Source: Lachnospira eligens (lineage in GTDB: Bacteria > Bacillota > Clostridia > Lachnospirales > Lachnospiraceae). From it: a stretch of 64,000 nucleotides of DNA. The stretch is taken from NCBI RefSeq assembly GCF_009680455.1, contig NZ_WKRD01000006.1, forward strand, positions 62,001-126,000, in the 5' to 3' direction. Both the position numbers and the translations under genes were made by a program. Positions 56,748 to 64,000 of this stretch are shown here, one piece after another. How positions within the stretch are numbered: the first letter of the stretch is position 1; the number at the start of each line of letters is the position of its first letter. The notes under the pieces are model-generated. The model made no database searches, had not been told where the DNA came from, and saw only the letters and a program-made list of their open reading frames with translations.

Positions 56748-59288
56748 ATGGGGCAATTGAAGAAGAATGAGTATAGAAAATATTTCTTTGCAGCAGTAGG
56801 CGTGGCAATAATTGTATTTGTGTGTGTAGGCGTAATAATGCTTAATTATTCCATTATGGTCAAAAGAGAACTGTATGAGACAAGTTCGAAGAATCTTAAT
56901 GAAGTGTATACGCAGGTCAGTGAAAAATTCATGCAGATAACCGGGCAGCAGTGGAACCTGCTTGGAATGACAGGTGATTATATAGATGAGGCTGGTGAAA
57001 ATATAGACAGTATCAGTAAGTTTCTTGCTGAATGGAAGAATGAATGGCATTACACAGAATTTTATTTTATAGATGATGCCTGTAATTACTTGTCATCGTC
57101 AGGTAAAAAGGGGTATCTTGAACTCGGAAATACATGGAAAAGTCTTGTGATAGACAGGAAAAATGTTGTAGTCGATGGTTCACTTCCGGGAAGTGATGAG
57201 GTAATGTTTTTTGCGATTCCTGTCCAGCCGGCATATATTAGTGGTTTTAAATACAGTTCCATAGCGGTTTCATACAATACAGAAGCTATTAATAAAGAAC
57301 TGGGTGTAAAAGCGTTTTCAAAGGACACAAGCAGTTATGTAATATATGCTAATGGTGATATCGTATTAAAGTCTGAAGGCAGCATGGATATAGGTGGTAA
57401 TATATTTTATCATCTGAAAAATGCGGATATTTCCGGTAAGTCACTGGATGGTTTTATGAAAAGTGTAAAGAATTCAGATGCAGAAGAAATGGTATTCAGG
57501 CTTGATGAAAACCAGTATTGTCTTGTTTATGTTCCAATTGGATTTGATAACTGGGGGCTTATATCAATGGTTCCTATAAGCGTCGCCAATTCAAGCTCTC
57601 TTGCGGTTCAGCATAGAACTGTTATAATGGCAGTACAGATAGGTATACTGCTTCTTATGGTTGCATGTGTAGTACTATATACATATTACAAAAGATATGT
57701 AAGTGAGAAGGATCATGAGATTGCAAGACGGGATATATTATTTTCGATTATGGCTAAAAATCTGGATGATGTGTATATTATGCTTTCGTGGGGAGACTGG
57801 AGAAAACTGTATGTAAGCAGAAATATCGAGAGAGTTCTGGGAATAAGGAGCAGTGAATATGATGGTATCCTTAAAGATTTTGGAGAATTGGAAAAGAGGG
57901 GAGAAGTTCCTGAATGGAATGATATTGTGAAGCTGGGAAAAGGAGAATCTGCTGTTAATGAATACTGGATAAAGCCAGCAGATTCAAGTGAATACAGACT
58001 TTTTAACCAGGGATGTTATCATATGGATAAAGACGGAGATGATGTTCTTGTAATAATTCTGTCAGACAGAACTTACGAGCAGCAGATAAGAAATCATATG
58101 GAAGATGCGCTTCATACAGCAGAGGCAGCAAATCGTGCAAAAAGTCAGTTCCTGTCTAATATGAGTCATGATATAAGAACTCCTATGAATGCAATTGTAG
58201 GATTTTCACAGCTTATGTTAAGACATTATAAGAATCCGGATAAAGTCAGAAACTATGCAGAAAAGATAGTTGTTTCAAGCCAGCATCTGCTGAGTCTTAT
58301 TAATGATGTCCTTGATATGAGTAAAATTGAGTCAGGGAAAACTACTCTTAATCTTTGTGACGTGAATCTTGCTGACATCATAAATGAGACAGACAATATA
58401 ATCAGACCGCAGGCAAAGAAGAAGAACCAGACATTTGTTGTGAAATCAGATGGTGTTGAATATTGCTGCATTACCGCAGATAAATTAAGACTCAGCCAGA
58501 TACTTATTAATATATTGTCTAATGCTGTTAAATATACAGAAGAAGGCGGTAACATAACATTTGAAATAAAAGAAATAAAAGTTACCAATCCACAGATTGT
58601 AAAATACAAATTCATCATATCTGATAATGGAATAGGAATGAGTGAAGAATATTTAAAAGACATATTTAAACCGTTTACAAGAGAAGAGACAAGCCTTACA
58701 GATGCAGTCCAGGGAACAGGACTTGGAATGGCAATAACCAAGAATCTTATTGATCTCATGGGTGGAACTATAAAGGTACTAAGCACACAGGGAGTGGGAA
58801 CAACTTACGAGGTAACTATGGAATTCAGAATTGCGGATATTAATACGAATAAAGACCTCTGGAACAGATATAACATACCAAAGCATGAGAATGAACCGGA
58901 TCATGTACTTGTGGGTAAGAATTTTCTAATAGCAGAAGATAATGGTATTAACTTAGATATGCTTAAAGAACTTCTAAAGGAAGAGGGGGCAGCCTGTGAT
59001 TGTGCAAAAAACGGAATGGCAGCTGTTGATTTGTTCAGACATTCAAAGAAGGGGCAGTATGATCTTATATTTATGGATGTACAGATGCCTGACATGGATG
59101 GATATGAGGCTACAAGAGCAATAAGACAAATGAAGCACCCTGACGCAAAGGATATTCCAATAGTAGCTATGACAGCAAATGCATTTTCTAATGATGTAAA
59201 AGCTGCATTTGATTGTGGGATGAATGCTCATCTTGCAAAACCTGTTAATATAGACCGTATAAAAGACATAGTTGCAAATTTTACATAA
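56748..59288 (+). CDS. Hybrid sensor histidine kinase / response regulator
   Basis: 846 residues from ATG 56748 (GAGAAAGGAA site; a TTG at 56736 is an alternative). Two membrane segments (about 15-37 and 283-305) border an extracellular Cache-like sensor of about 240 residues. A PAS-like domain follows (about 320-450). HisKA has FLSNMSHDIRTPMNAIVGFS, and HATPase has LSNAVKYTEEGGN, SDNGIGMS and GTGLGMAITKNLI. The C-terminal receiver has LIAEDNGINLDMLKELL, LIFMDVQMPDMDG (phosphoacceptor) and the switch lysine in HLAKPVN. It has no output domain, so phosphotransfer to another regulator or partner is needed. It is probably paired with the binding lipoprotein. Its stop codon overlaps the first TTACA repeat of the Pho box. 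Confidence 0.9.
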   Translation: MGQLKKNEYRKYFFAAVGVAIIVFVCVGVIMLNYSIMVKRELYETSSKNLNEVYTQVSEKFMQITGQQWNLLGMTGDYIDEAGENIDSISKFLAEWKNEWHYTEFYFIDDACNYLSSSGKKGYLELGNTWKSLVIDRKNVVVDGSLPGSDEVMFFAIPVQPAYISGFKYSSIAVSYNTEAINKELGVKAFSKDTSSYVIYANGDIVLKSEGSMDIGGNIFYHLKNADISGKSLDGFMKSVKNSDAEEMVFRLDENQYCLVYVPIGFDNWGLISMVPISVANSSSLAVQHRTVIMAVQIGILLLMVACVVLYTYYKRYVSEKDHEIARRDILFSIMAKNLDDVYIMLSWGDWRKLYVSRNIERVLGIRSSEYDGILKDFGELEKRGEVPEWNDIVKLGKGESAVNEYWIKPADSSEYRLFNQGCYHMDKDGDDVLVIILSDRTYEQQIRNHMEDALHTAEAANRAKSQFLSNMSHDIRTPMNAIVGFSQLMLRHYKNPDKVRNYAEKIVVSSQHLLSLINDVLDMSKIESGKTTLNLCDVNLADIINETDNIIRPQAKKKNQTFVVKSDGVEYCCITADKLRLSQILINILSNAVKYTEEGGNITFEIKEIKVTNPQIVKYKFIISDNGIGMSEEYLKDIFKPFTREETSLTDAVQGTGLGMAITKNLIDLMGGTIKVLSTQGVGTTYEVTMEFRIADINTNKDLWNRYNIPKHENEPDHVLVGKNFLIAEDNGINLDMLKELLKEEGAACDCAKNGMAAVDLFRHSKKGQYDLIFMDVQMPDMDGYEATRAIRQMKHPDAKDIPIVAMTANAFSNDVKAAFDCGMNAHLAKPVNIDRIKDIVANFT

Positions 59289-59319
59289 ATTTTACATAAC
59301 TTACATAATACATTTTACA
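59281..59319 (+). promoter_or_regulatory. Pho-box-like TTACA repeats upstream of nptA
   Basis: TTACA occurs at 59281, 59292, 59301 and 59315, three of them in the longer TTACATAA form, with spacing near one helical turn. Phosphorylated PhoP/PhoB dimers bind TT(A/T)ACA repeats about 11 bases apart. The first copy overlaps the upstream kinase stop codon. The array lies 60-100 bases before the phosphate transporter gene. Confidence 0.6.
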
Positions 59320-59379
59320 ATGCTCATTTAGAATACACATGATGTGTGAAAAAGTCGTTCAAAAAGGAGCTTATGTAAA

Positions 59380-61170
59380 ATGAATATTTTTGGTGTACTT
59401 ACGATGGCAGGCGGACTGGCTTTGTTCTTATATGGAATGAATGTCATGGGAGATTCCTTAGCAAAGCTGTCCGGAGGTAAATTAGAACAGATACTTGAAA
59501 AACTTACTTCTAAAAGAATTATGGCAGTATTGCTTGGTATGGCTGTGACAGCAGTTATACAGTCATCATCTGCAACTACGGTAATGGTTGTAGGCTTTGT
59601 TAATTCAGGTATTATGCAGCTTTCACAGGCTGTAGGTATTATTATGGGTGCCAATATTGGTACAACAGTGACTTCATGGATGTTATCACTTACAGGTATA
59701 AGTGGAGCAGGATGGATTAATCTTTTAAAACCATCATCATTCTCACCTGTGCTTGCTGTTATTGGCATAATTATGACTATGACCTGCAAGGATAATTCTA
59801 AGAAAAAGGATATAGGTAATATTCTTCTTGGATTTGCAATTCTTATGTTCGGTATGGAAACTATGAGTGGCGCAGTTGCACCGCTGGCTGACAATGAGAA
59901 GTTTACGGGTATGCTTACACTGTTTTCTAATCCGTTATTCGGACTTCTTGCAGGTACAGTGCTTACAGCAGTTATACAGTCATCATCTGCATCGGTTGGT
60001 ATACTGCAGGCATTATGTGTAACAGGTGCGGTTAACTATGCGACAGCAATTCCTATTATTATGGGACAGAATATAGGTACATGTGTAACAGCACTTATAT
60101 CTTCTGTAGGTGCAAAGAAGAATGCCAAGAGAGCATCAATGATACACCTTTATTTTAACATGATAGGTACTGTTATATTTATGGTTATATTTTACAGCCT
60201 GAATATGTTTGTTCATTTTGAATTTTTATCAACACCGGCAAATGCAGCAGGAATAGCAGTGATTCACAGTCTCTTTAATATTGGATGTGTAATTATACTT
60301 TTCCCATTTTCTAATCTGCTTGTGAAGCTTGCAACTCTTTCTATTCCGGATGGAAAACATGAGGAAGTTATTCAGACAGGTGTGGCAGCAGATCTTGCAG
60401 CACTGGATGAAAGATTCTTAGAGACTCCGGCAGTTGCGATGGAGTTATGCAGGAATACGGCTGTGAAGATGGCACATTTGTCACAGAAAGCGCTAGATAA
60501 AGCGCTTGACATTATTAATAATTATTCAGATGCTGCATATGATGAGGTTGTGGCAATGGAAGAAGATGTCGATAAGTATGAGGATAAGCTGGGTTCATAT
60601 CTTGTAAAGGTTGGTAACTGCGATTTATCAAGACATGATAATCATACATTTTCAATACTTCTTCACTGCATGAGTGATTTTGAAAGAATATCTGACCATG
60701 CGATTAATATTGCAAAATCTGCAAAAGAGATGAACAGCAAGGAGTCATCTTTTTCACAGAATGCAAGAAAAGAACTTGAAACATTTGCAAAAGCGGTACA
60801 TGATATAGTTAGTAATACAGTACAGGTTTTTGAAAATCAGGATATTGAGGCAGCAAAGCATATTGAGCCGTTAGAACAGGTTATTGATGGACTGAACTTA
60901 GAGATTAAGCAGCGTCATATCAACAGATTAAGAAAAGGCAGATGTACAATTGAGACAGGACTTATACTCGAAGATATTATGACAAATTTTGAGAGAGTAT
61001 CAGACCATTGCTCTAATATTGCTGTATGTATGATTGAAGTAAGAGATAATGGTTTTGAAACACATGGATATCTGGAGCATCTTACTAATGAGGATAATCC
61101 TCAGTTTGCAAAAGAATGCAGACAGTATTATAAACAGTATCAGCTTCCGGAATTAAAGAAAGCTGACTAG
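59380..61170 (+). CDS. nptA: Na+/phosphate cotransporter with PhoU-like C-terminus
   Basis: 596 residues. The transporter half (about 10-330) carries the two inverted repeats of the NptA family with matching motifs: TAVIQSSSATTVMVVGFVNS and TAVIQSSSASVGILQALCVT. The rest is a helical PhoU-like domain in two repeats (about 350-590: SDFERISDHAINIAKSAKE, NFERVSDHCSNIAVCMIE). It imports phosphate with sodium. It is followed 17 bases later by phoB and phoR. The upstream Pho box supports control by them. The start is ATG 59380 behind AAAGGAG. Confidence 0.92.
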   Translation: MNIFGVLTMAGGLALFLYGMNVMGDSLAKLSGGKLEQILEKLTSKRIMAVLLGMAVTAVIQSSSATTVMVVGFVNSGIMQLSQAVGIIMGANIGTTVTSWMLSLTGISGAGWINLLKPSSFSPVLAVIGIIMTMTCKDNSKKKDIGNILLGFAILMFGMETMSGAVAPLADNEKFTGMLTLFSNPLFGLLAGTVLTAVIQSSSASVGILQALCVTGAVNYATAIPIIMGQNIGTCVTALISSVGAKKNAKRASMIHLYFNMIGTVIFMVIFYSLNMFVHFEFLSTPANAAGIAVIHSLFNIGCVIILFPFSNLLVKLATLSIPDGKHEEVIQTGVAADLAALDERFLETPAVAMELCRNTAVKMAHLSQKALDKALDIINNYSDAAYDEVVAMEEDVDKYEDKLGSYLVKVGNCDLSRHDNHTFSILLHCMSDFERISDHAINIAKSAKEMNSKESSFSQNARKELETFAKAVHDIVSNTVQVFENQDIEAAKHIEPLEQVIDGLNLEIKQRHINRLRKGRCTIETGLILEDIMTNFERVSDHCSNIAVCMIEVRDNGFETHGYLEHLTNEDNPQFAKECRQYYKQYQLPELKKAD

Positions 61171-61186
61171 AACAGGAGATGAGAAT

Positions 61187-61855
61187 ATGGCTCTTATATA
61201 CATAGTTGAGGATGATGAAAGCATAAGGGAAATAGAGACAATTGCACTTAAGAACAGTGGACATATGGTAGGTGCATTTGGAAGTTCCAAAGAGTTTTTT
61301 AAGAAGCTTGATGAGATTCTTCCGGACCTTGTGTTGCTTGATGTTATGCTTCCTGATGAAAGTGGTTATGACATCATTAAGAAGTTAAGACTGAATTCTG
61401 CAACTAAGAGACTGCCGGTTATTATGGTGACGGCAAAGTCTACAGAGCTTGATATGATAAAGGGACTTGAGGATGGTGCTGACGATTATATTAAGAAGCC
61501 GTTTTCTGTAATGGAGCTTATTACAAGAGTTAAAGCACTTCTTAGAAGAACAGAAACAGACGAGGCAGGCGTGCTGGATGTTGGAGAGATTGAACTTAAT
61601 CATGAAAGGCATGCTGTTACGGTCTCAGGAAAGCAGGTTGAACTTACATTTAAAGAATATGAATTGTTAAGATATCTTATGGCTAACAAGAATATAGTGC
61701 TTTCAAGAGATTCTATTGTACTTAAGGTATGGGGAACAGAATTTGAAGGCGAGTCAAGAACTGTGGATATGCATATTAAGACTTTAAGACAGAAGTTAGG
61801 TGATGCAGGCTCGCGTATAAGAACCGTGCGTAATGTAGGATATGTTATTGAGTAG
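61187..61855 (+). CDS. phoB: PhoB/PhoP-type response regulator
   Basis: 222 residues, OmpR family. The receiver has the acidic pair (EDDE), phosphoacceptor aspartate LVLLDVMLPDESG, Thr of MVTAKS and switch lysine DDYIKKPFSV. The winged-helix output domain ends with RTVDMHIKTLRQKLGDAGSR and IRTVRNVGYV. The order nptA-phoB-phoR and the TTACA repeats suggest the phosphate-starvation regulator. The receiver itself would not distinguish it from other OmpR-type proteins. A GGAGATGAG ribosome site precedes ATG. Confidence 0.88.
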   Translation: MALIYIVEDDESIREIETIALKNSGHMVGAFGSSKEFFKKLDEILPDLVLLDVMLPDESGYDIIKKLRLNSATKRLPVIMVTAKSTELDMIKGLEDGADDYIKKPFSVMELITRVKALLRRTETDEAGVLDVGEIELNHERHAVTVSGKQVELTFKEYELLRYLMANKNIVLSRDSIVLKVWGTEFEGESRTVDMHIKTLRQKLGDAGSRIRTVRNVGYVIE

Positions 61856-61890
61856 CCTGATATAATTGACAGACAGAACAGGGTGGATAT

Positions 61891-63207
61891 ATGAAGCAGA
61901 AGATTAATTTAAGGCTTATTGGAATAGCAGTTATAGCGGTTCTTGCTACAGCTATCGGAATAACTTTTATATATTATGGACTGTTTAAGAAACAGGTCCA
62001 GGCCGGACTGAGAACTAATGCTGAAGTACTCATGGAAACCGGAGTTTTTGAAAAGTCGTCGCAATATGCTGATGTAAAGCTTCCAATTAATAATCTCAGG
62101 ATTACATGGATAGATTCAGATGGGGTGGTGCTTTTTGATAATGATAATGATATTAATGTAATGCCTAATCATAAAGACAGACCTGAGATACAGGATGCAT
62201 TTCATACCGGACATGGTCAGTGTGTAAGAAATTCTGACACGATGGATATGAATACCTTTTATTATGCTCTAAAACAGAAGGATGGGACTGTTATAAGAGT
62301 ATCCTGTGATGCAAGCAGTTTATTAAGTGTGTTTGGCAATGTATTTCCGGCTGTAACAGCAATACTTGCAGTAATTATAGTAGTGTGTATCGTTCTTTCA
62401 CAATTACTTACAAGGACACTTATTGAGCCTATTGAAAGAATGGCTAAGAATATGGATTCCGTACAGGAGAAGCCTGTATATAAAGAAATAGCCCCTTTTG
62501 CAGAGAAAATCAGGACACAGCATGAGAATATTCTTGCTGCTGCAAGAAGCAGACAGGATTTTACTGCAAATGTATCACATGAACTAAAGACTCCTCTTAC
62601 CGCAATATCAGGCTATGCCGAGCTTATTGAGAATGAGATGGTAAACCATGAACAGGGAATACATTTTGCACATGAGATTAAGCGTAATTCAGAAAGATTA
62701 TTATCATTGATTAATGATATTATAAGGCTTTCAGAATTAGACCACAGCGAAATGCCAAGGCAGTATGAGAATTTTGATTTGTATGAGTTTGTTAAGGATT
62801 GTGCAGAGTCTCTGCAGGTTAATGCACAGAAACAGGGAATACGTTTTTCGTATAGAGGTTCAACATGCATGATTCGTGGCAATAAGGATATGATAAGGGA
62901 ACTTATTGATAATCTTGTACAGAATGCAATAAGATATAATAAAGAAGGTGGACATGTAGAAGTGTTTGCAGGAATGGTAGATGGCAAGCCAAGGTTAGAA
63001 GTGACTGATGATGGAATAGGAATTCCTAAGGATCAGCAGGACAGGGTATTTGAAAGATTTTACAGAGTTGATAAGAGCCGTTCAAAGGAAACTGGTGGAA
63101 CAGGGCTTGGCCTTGCTATTGTAAAGCATATTGTAGAACTTCATGATGCAAGAATATATTTAGAAAGTGAAGTTGACAAGGGGACACAGATACGCATCGA
63201 ATTCTAG
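61891..63207 (+). CDS. phoR: PhoR-type sensor histidine kinase
   Basis: 438 residues. Two membrane segments (about 7-27 and 150-172) border a short extracellular region, then a HAMP linker, HisKA with FTANVSHELKTPLTAISGYAE and HATPase with NLVQNAIRYNKEGG, DDGIGIPKDQQDRVFERFYR and GTGLGLAIVKHIV. The HisKA/ATPase sequence is of the PhoR/PhoB-cognate type. It begins 35 bases after phoB with a GGGTGGAT ribosome site and ends at a terminator. Confidence 0.9.
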   Translation: MKQKINLRLIGIAVIAVLATAIGITFIYYGLFKKQVQAGLRTNAEVLMETGVFEKSSQYADVKLPINNLRITWIDSDGVVLFDNDNDINVMPNHKDRPEIQDAFHTGHGQCVRNSDTMDMNTFYYALKQKDGTVIRVSCDASSLLSVFGNVFPAVTAILAVIIVVCIVLSQLLTRTLIEPIERMAKNMDSVQEKPVYKEIAPFAEKIRTQHENILAAARSRQDFTANVSHELKTPLTAISGYAELIENEMVNHEQGIHFAHEIKRNSERLLSLINDIIRLSELDHSEMPRQYENFDLYEFVKDCAESLQVNAQKQGIRFSYRGSTCMIRGNKDMIRELIDNLVQNAIRYNKEGGHVEVFAGMVDGKPRLEVTDDGIGIPKDQQDRVFERFYRVDKSRSKETGGTGLGLAIVKHIVELHDARIYLESEVDKGTQIRIEF

Positions 63208-63214
63208 AATGATT

Positions 63215-63249
63215 AAGAGTGGAAGTTTTTATGTCTTTCACTCTTTTTT
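63215..63249 (+). terminator. Intrinsic terminator after phoR
   Basis: AAGAGTGGAAG (63215-63225) pairs with CTTTCACTCTT (63235-63245, one wobble), followed by a T run. Confidence 0.8.
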
Positions 63250-63351
63250 CTTTTTATAACAGAGTGATTGTGTTATATTATATAAAAAGAGAAAAACAGA
63301 TATAATCTGCGGAAGCAGGGAATATAATATATATTGAGGATTAATGGGAAT

Positions 63352-64000
63352 ATGAAGAATATCAGTACTAAAAAATCAGTAGTTCTTATTGCAGCGGTTA
63401 TTGTTTTGATACTGGCTGGAATTATAATTTCAGTAAGTACAGATAAGAACAGAAAGAAGCAGGAAGCGGACAGTAAAGCCAGTGTAAGTGTAACAAGGAC
63501 AGATCTTAAGAATGAAGCATCATCTCAACAACAGAATATTAAGGAGCAGACAGATGTTGAGATATTGTTTGAGAATAAGGCTGTACCGGTTGGGACAAGC
63601 CTGAAGGTCACAGCAATTGTCACACCTGATGATGACGATAAGTCAATTGTATGGACAAGCAGTAATACAGATGTATTTACTGTAGATAAAGACGGAGTAA
63701 TAACTGTTACAGGGAGTGGTACAGCTACGCTTACGGCTACAGTTGGAAGTGTTTCTGATGCGATTGTAATCGAAGGAATAAGAAATGTAGCTGCAGGTTC
63801 AGATAATGGATTCAGTGTGTACACTCATACGGCAGGGAGTATTTCGTCAGGAAGCAACACAGGTTCAGGCAGTGCCAGTGAAGGAGATTCCAGACTAGAG
63901 AATCTGCCTGCAGGAGAAAATAAATCAGAGAGTTCTCAAGGAACCGGAAACAGTGGGGATGGTGTACAATCTGGTGGGGTGCAGTCTGGAGGCGTACAGC
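63352..64000 (+). CDS. Membrane-anchored BIG2 (Ig-like) protein, 5' part
   Basis: An open frame from ATG 63352 to the window edge, 216 codons with no stop. An N-terminal membrane anchor or uncleaved signal (about 8-28) is followed by a basic stretch (DKNRKKQEADSK). A bacterial Ig-like group 2 domain spans about 65-145 (EILFENKAVPVGTSLKVTAI, then SIVWTSSNTDVFTVDKDGVI). Then comes a Ser/Gly-rich, low-complexity region with the repeat SGGVQ at the window end. It is probably surface-exposed with a stalk. The remaining domains lie beyond the window. A GAGGA site lies 10 bases before the start, and the gene follows the phoR terminator. Confidence 0.8.
   Translation, partial: MKNISTKKSVVLIAAVIVLILAGIIISVSTDKNRKKQEADSKASVSVTRTDLKNEASSQQQNIKEQTDVEILFENKAVPVGTSLKVTAIVTPDDDDKSIVWTSSNTDVFTVDKDGVITVTGSGTATLTATVGSVSDAIVIEGIRNVAAGSDNGFSVYTHTAGSISSGSNTGSGSASEGDSRLENLPAGENKSESSQGTGNSGDGVQSGGVQSGGVQ

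Overview
The window is about 64 kb of a low-GC (about 40% or less by eye) Firmicutes chromosome. Protein style, AAG-rich lysine usage, Lachnospiraceae-type small genes, a bile salt hydrolase, an M64 (IgA-peptidase family) surface protease and a Firmicutes dnaE-pfkA core all suggest an anaerobic gut Lachnospiraceae. A Lachnospira/Eubacterium eligens-like or Roseburia-like genome is my guess and is not proven. No rRNA, tRNA, CRISPR array or intact insertion sequence was seen.

Region by region: 1-14276 is a housekeeping block (PilZ protein, dnaE, pfkA, an SpoU rRNA methyltransferase, a SleB-type cell wall hydrolase, argF, birA, dusB, greA, lysS). It is interrupted at 7768-8306 by two large hairpin repeats in inverted orientation. 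About 14277-26180 is an accessory island full of debris: an LPXTG stalk fragment, XRE regulators, a broken DUF5688 gene, a 1342-residue M64 protease preceded by a small ORF with a G8 tract, a probable sortase remnant, and a lantibiotic/antimicrobial-peptide immunity-type ABC transporter with its two-component system. That transporter module lies between two direct copies of an XRE gene and two complementary halves of a broken S24/LexA-like gene.

26321-31542 is an oxygen and peroxide defence cluster: Bcp, YaaA, PerR-like Fur protein, lactate dehydrogenase, a 5'-truncated superoxide reductase, rubredoxin, a tandem HD/HD-GYP protein and a hemerythrin. 31758-33048 holds a broken Cys-rich ORF, a DUF5714-like gene and an ArsC-like gene. 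33374-38447 holds a zinc-ribbon/TIR/coiled-coil protein, a 3-hydroxyacyl-CoA dehydrogenase-like protein, a MmcQ-MGMT fusion and a DUF6033-like protein whose paralogue survives as a fragment at 33159.

40101-45401 is the most unusual block. It is a tight six-gene operon of a CooC-type nickel ATPase, two 2-hydroxyacyl-CoA-dehydratase-like iron-sulfur subunits, their ASKHA activator, a small membrane protein and a short acetyl-CoA-synthase-like protein. The parts are those of ATP-driven low-potential electron transfer joined to nickel metallocentre assembly, but no CODH catalytic subunit, CoA-transferase or other pathway enzyme is present.

45512-64000 carries a chemoreceptor, a Lon-like AAA+ ATPase without a protease domain, HipBA, a bile salt hydrolase, an amino-acid permease/Rid/ornithine-cyclodeaminase operon behind a leader hairpin, a solute-binding lipoprotein paired with a hybrid histidine kinase, and a phosphate module (NptA-PhoB-PhoR) behind TTACA repeats. 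The window ends inside an Ig-like (BIG2) membrane-anchored protein.
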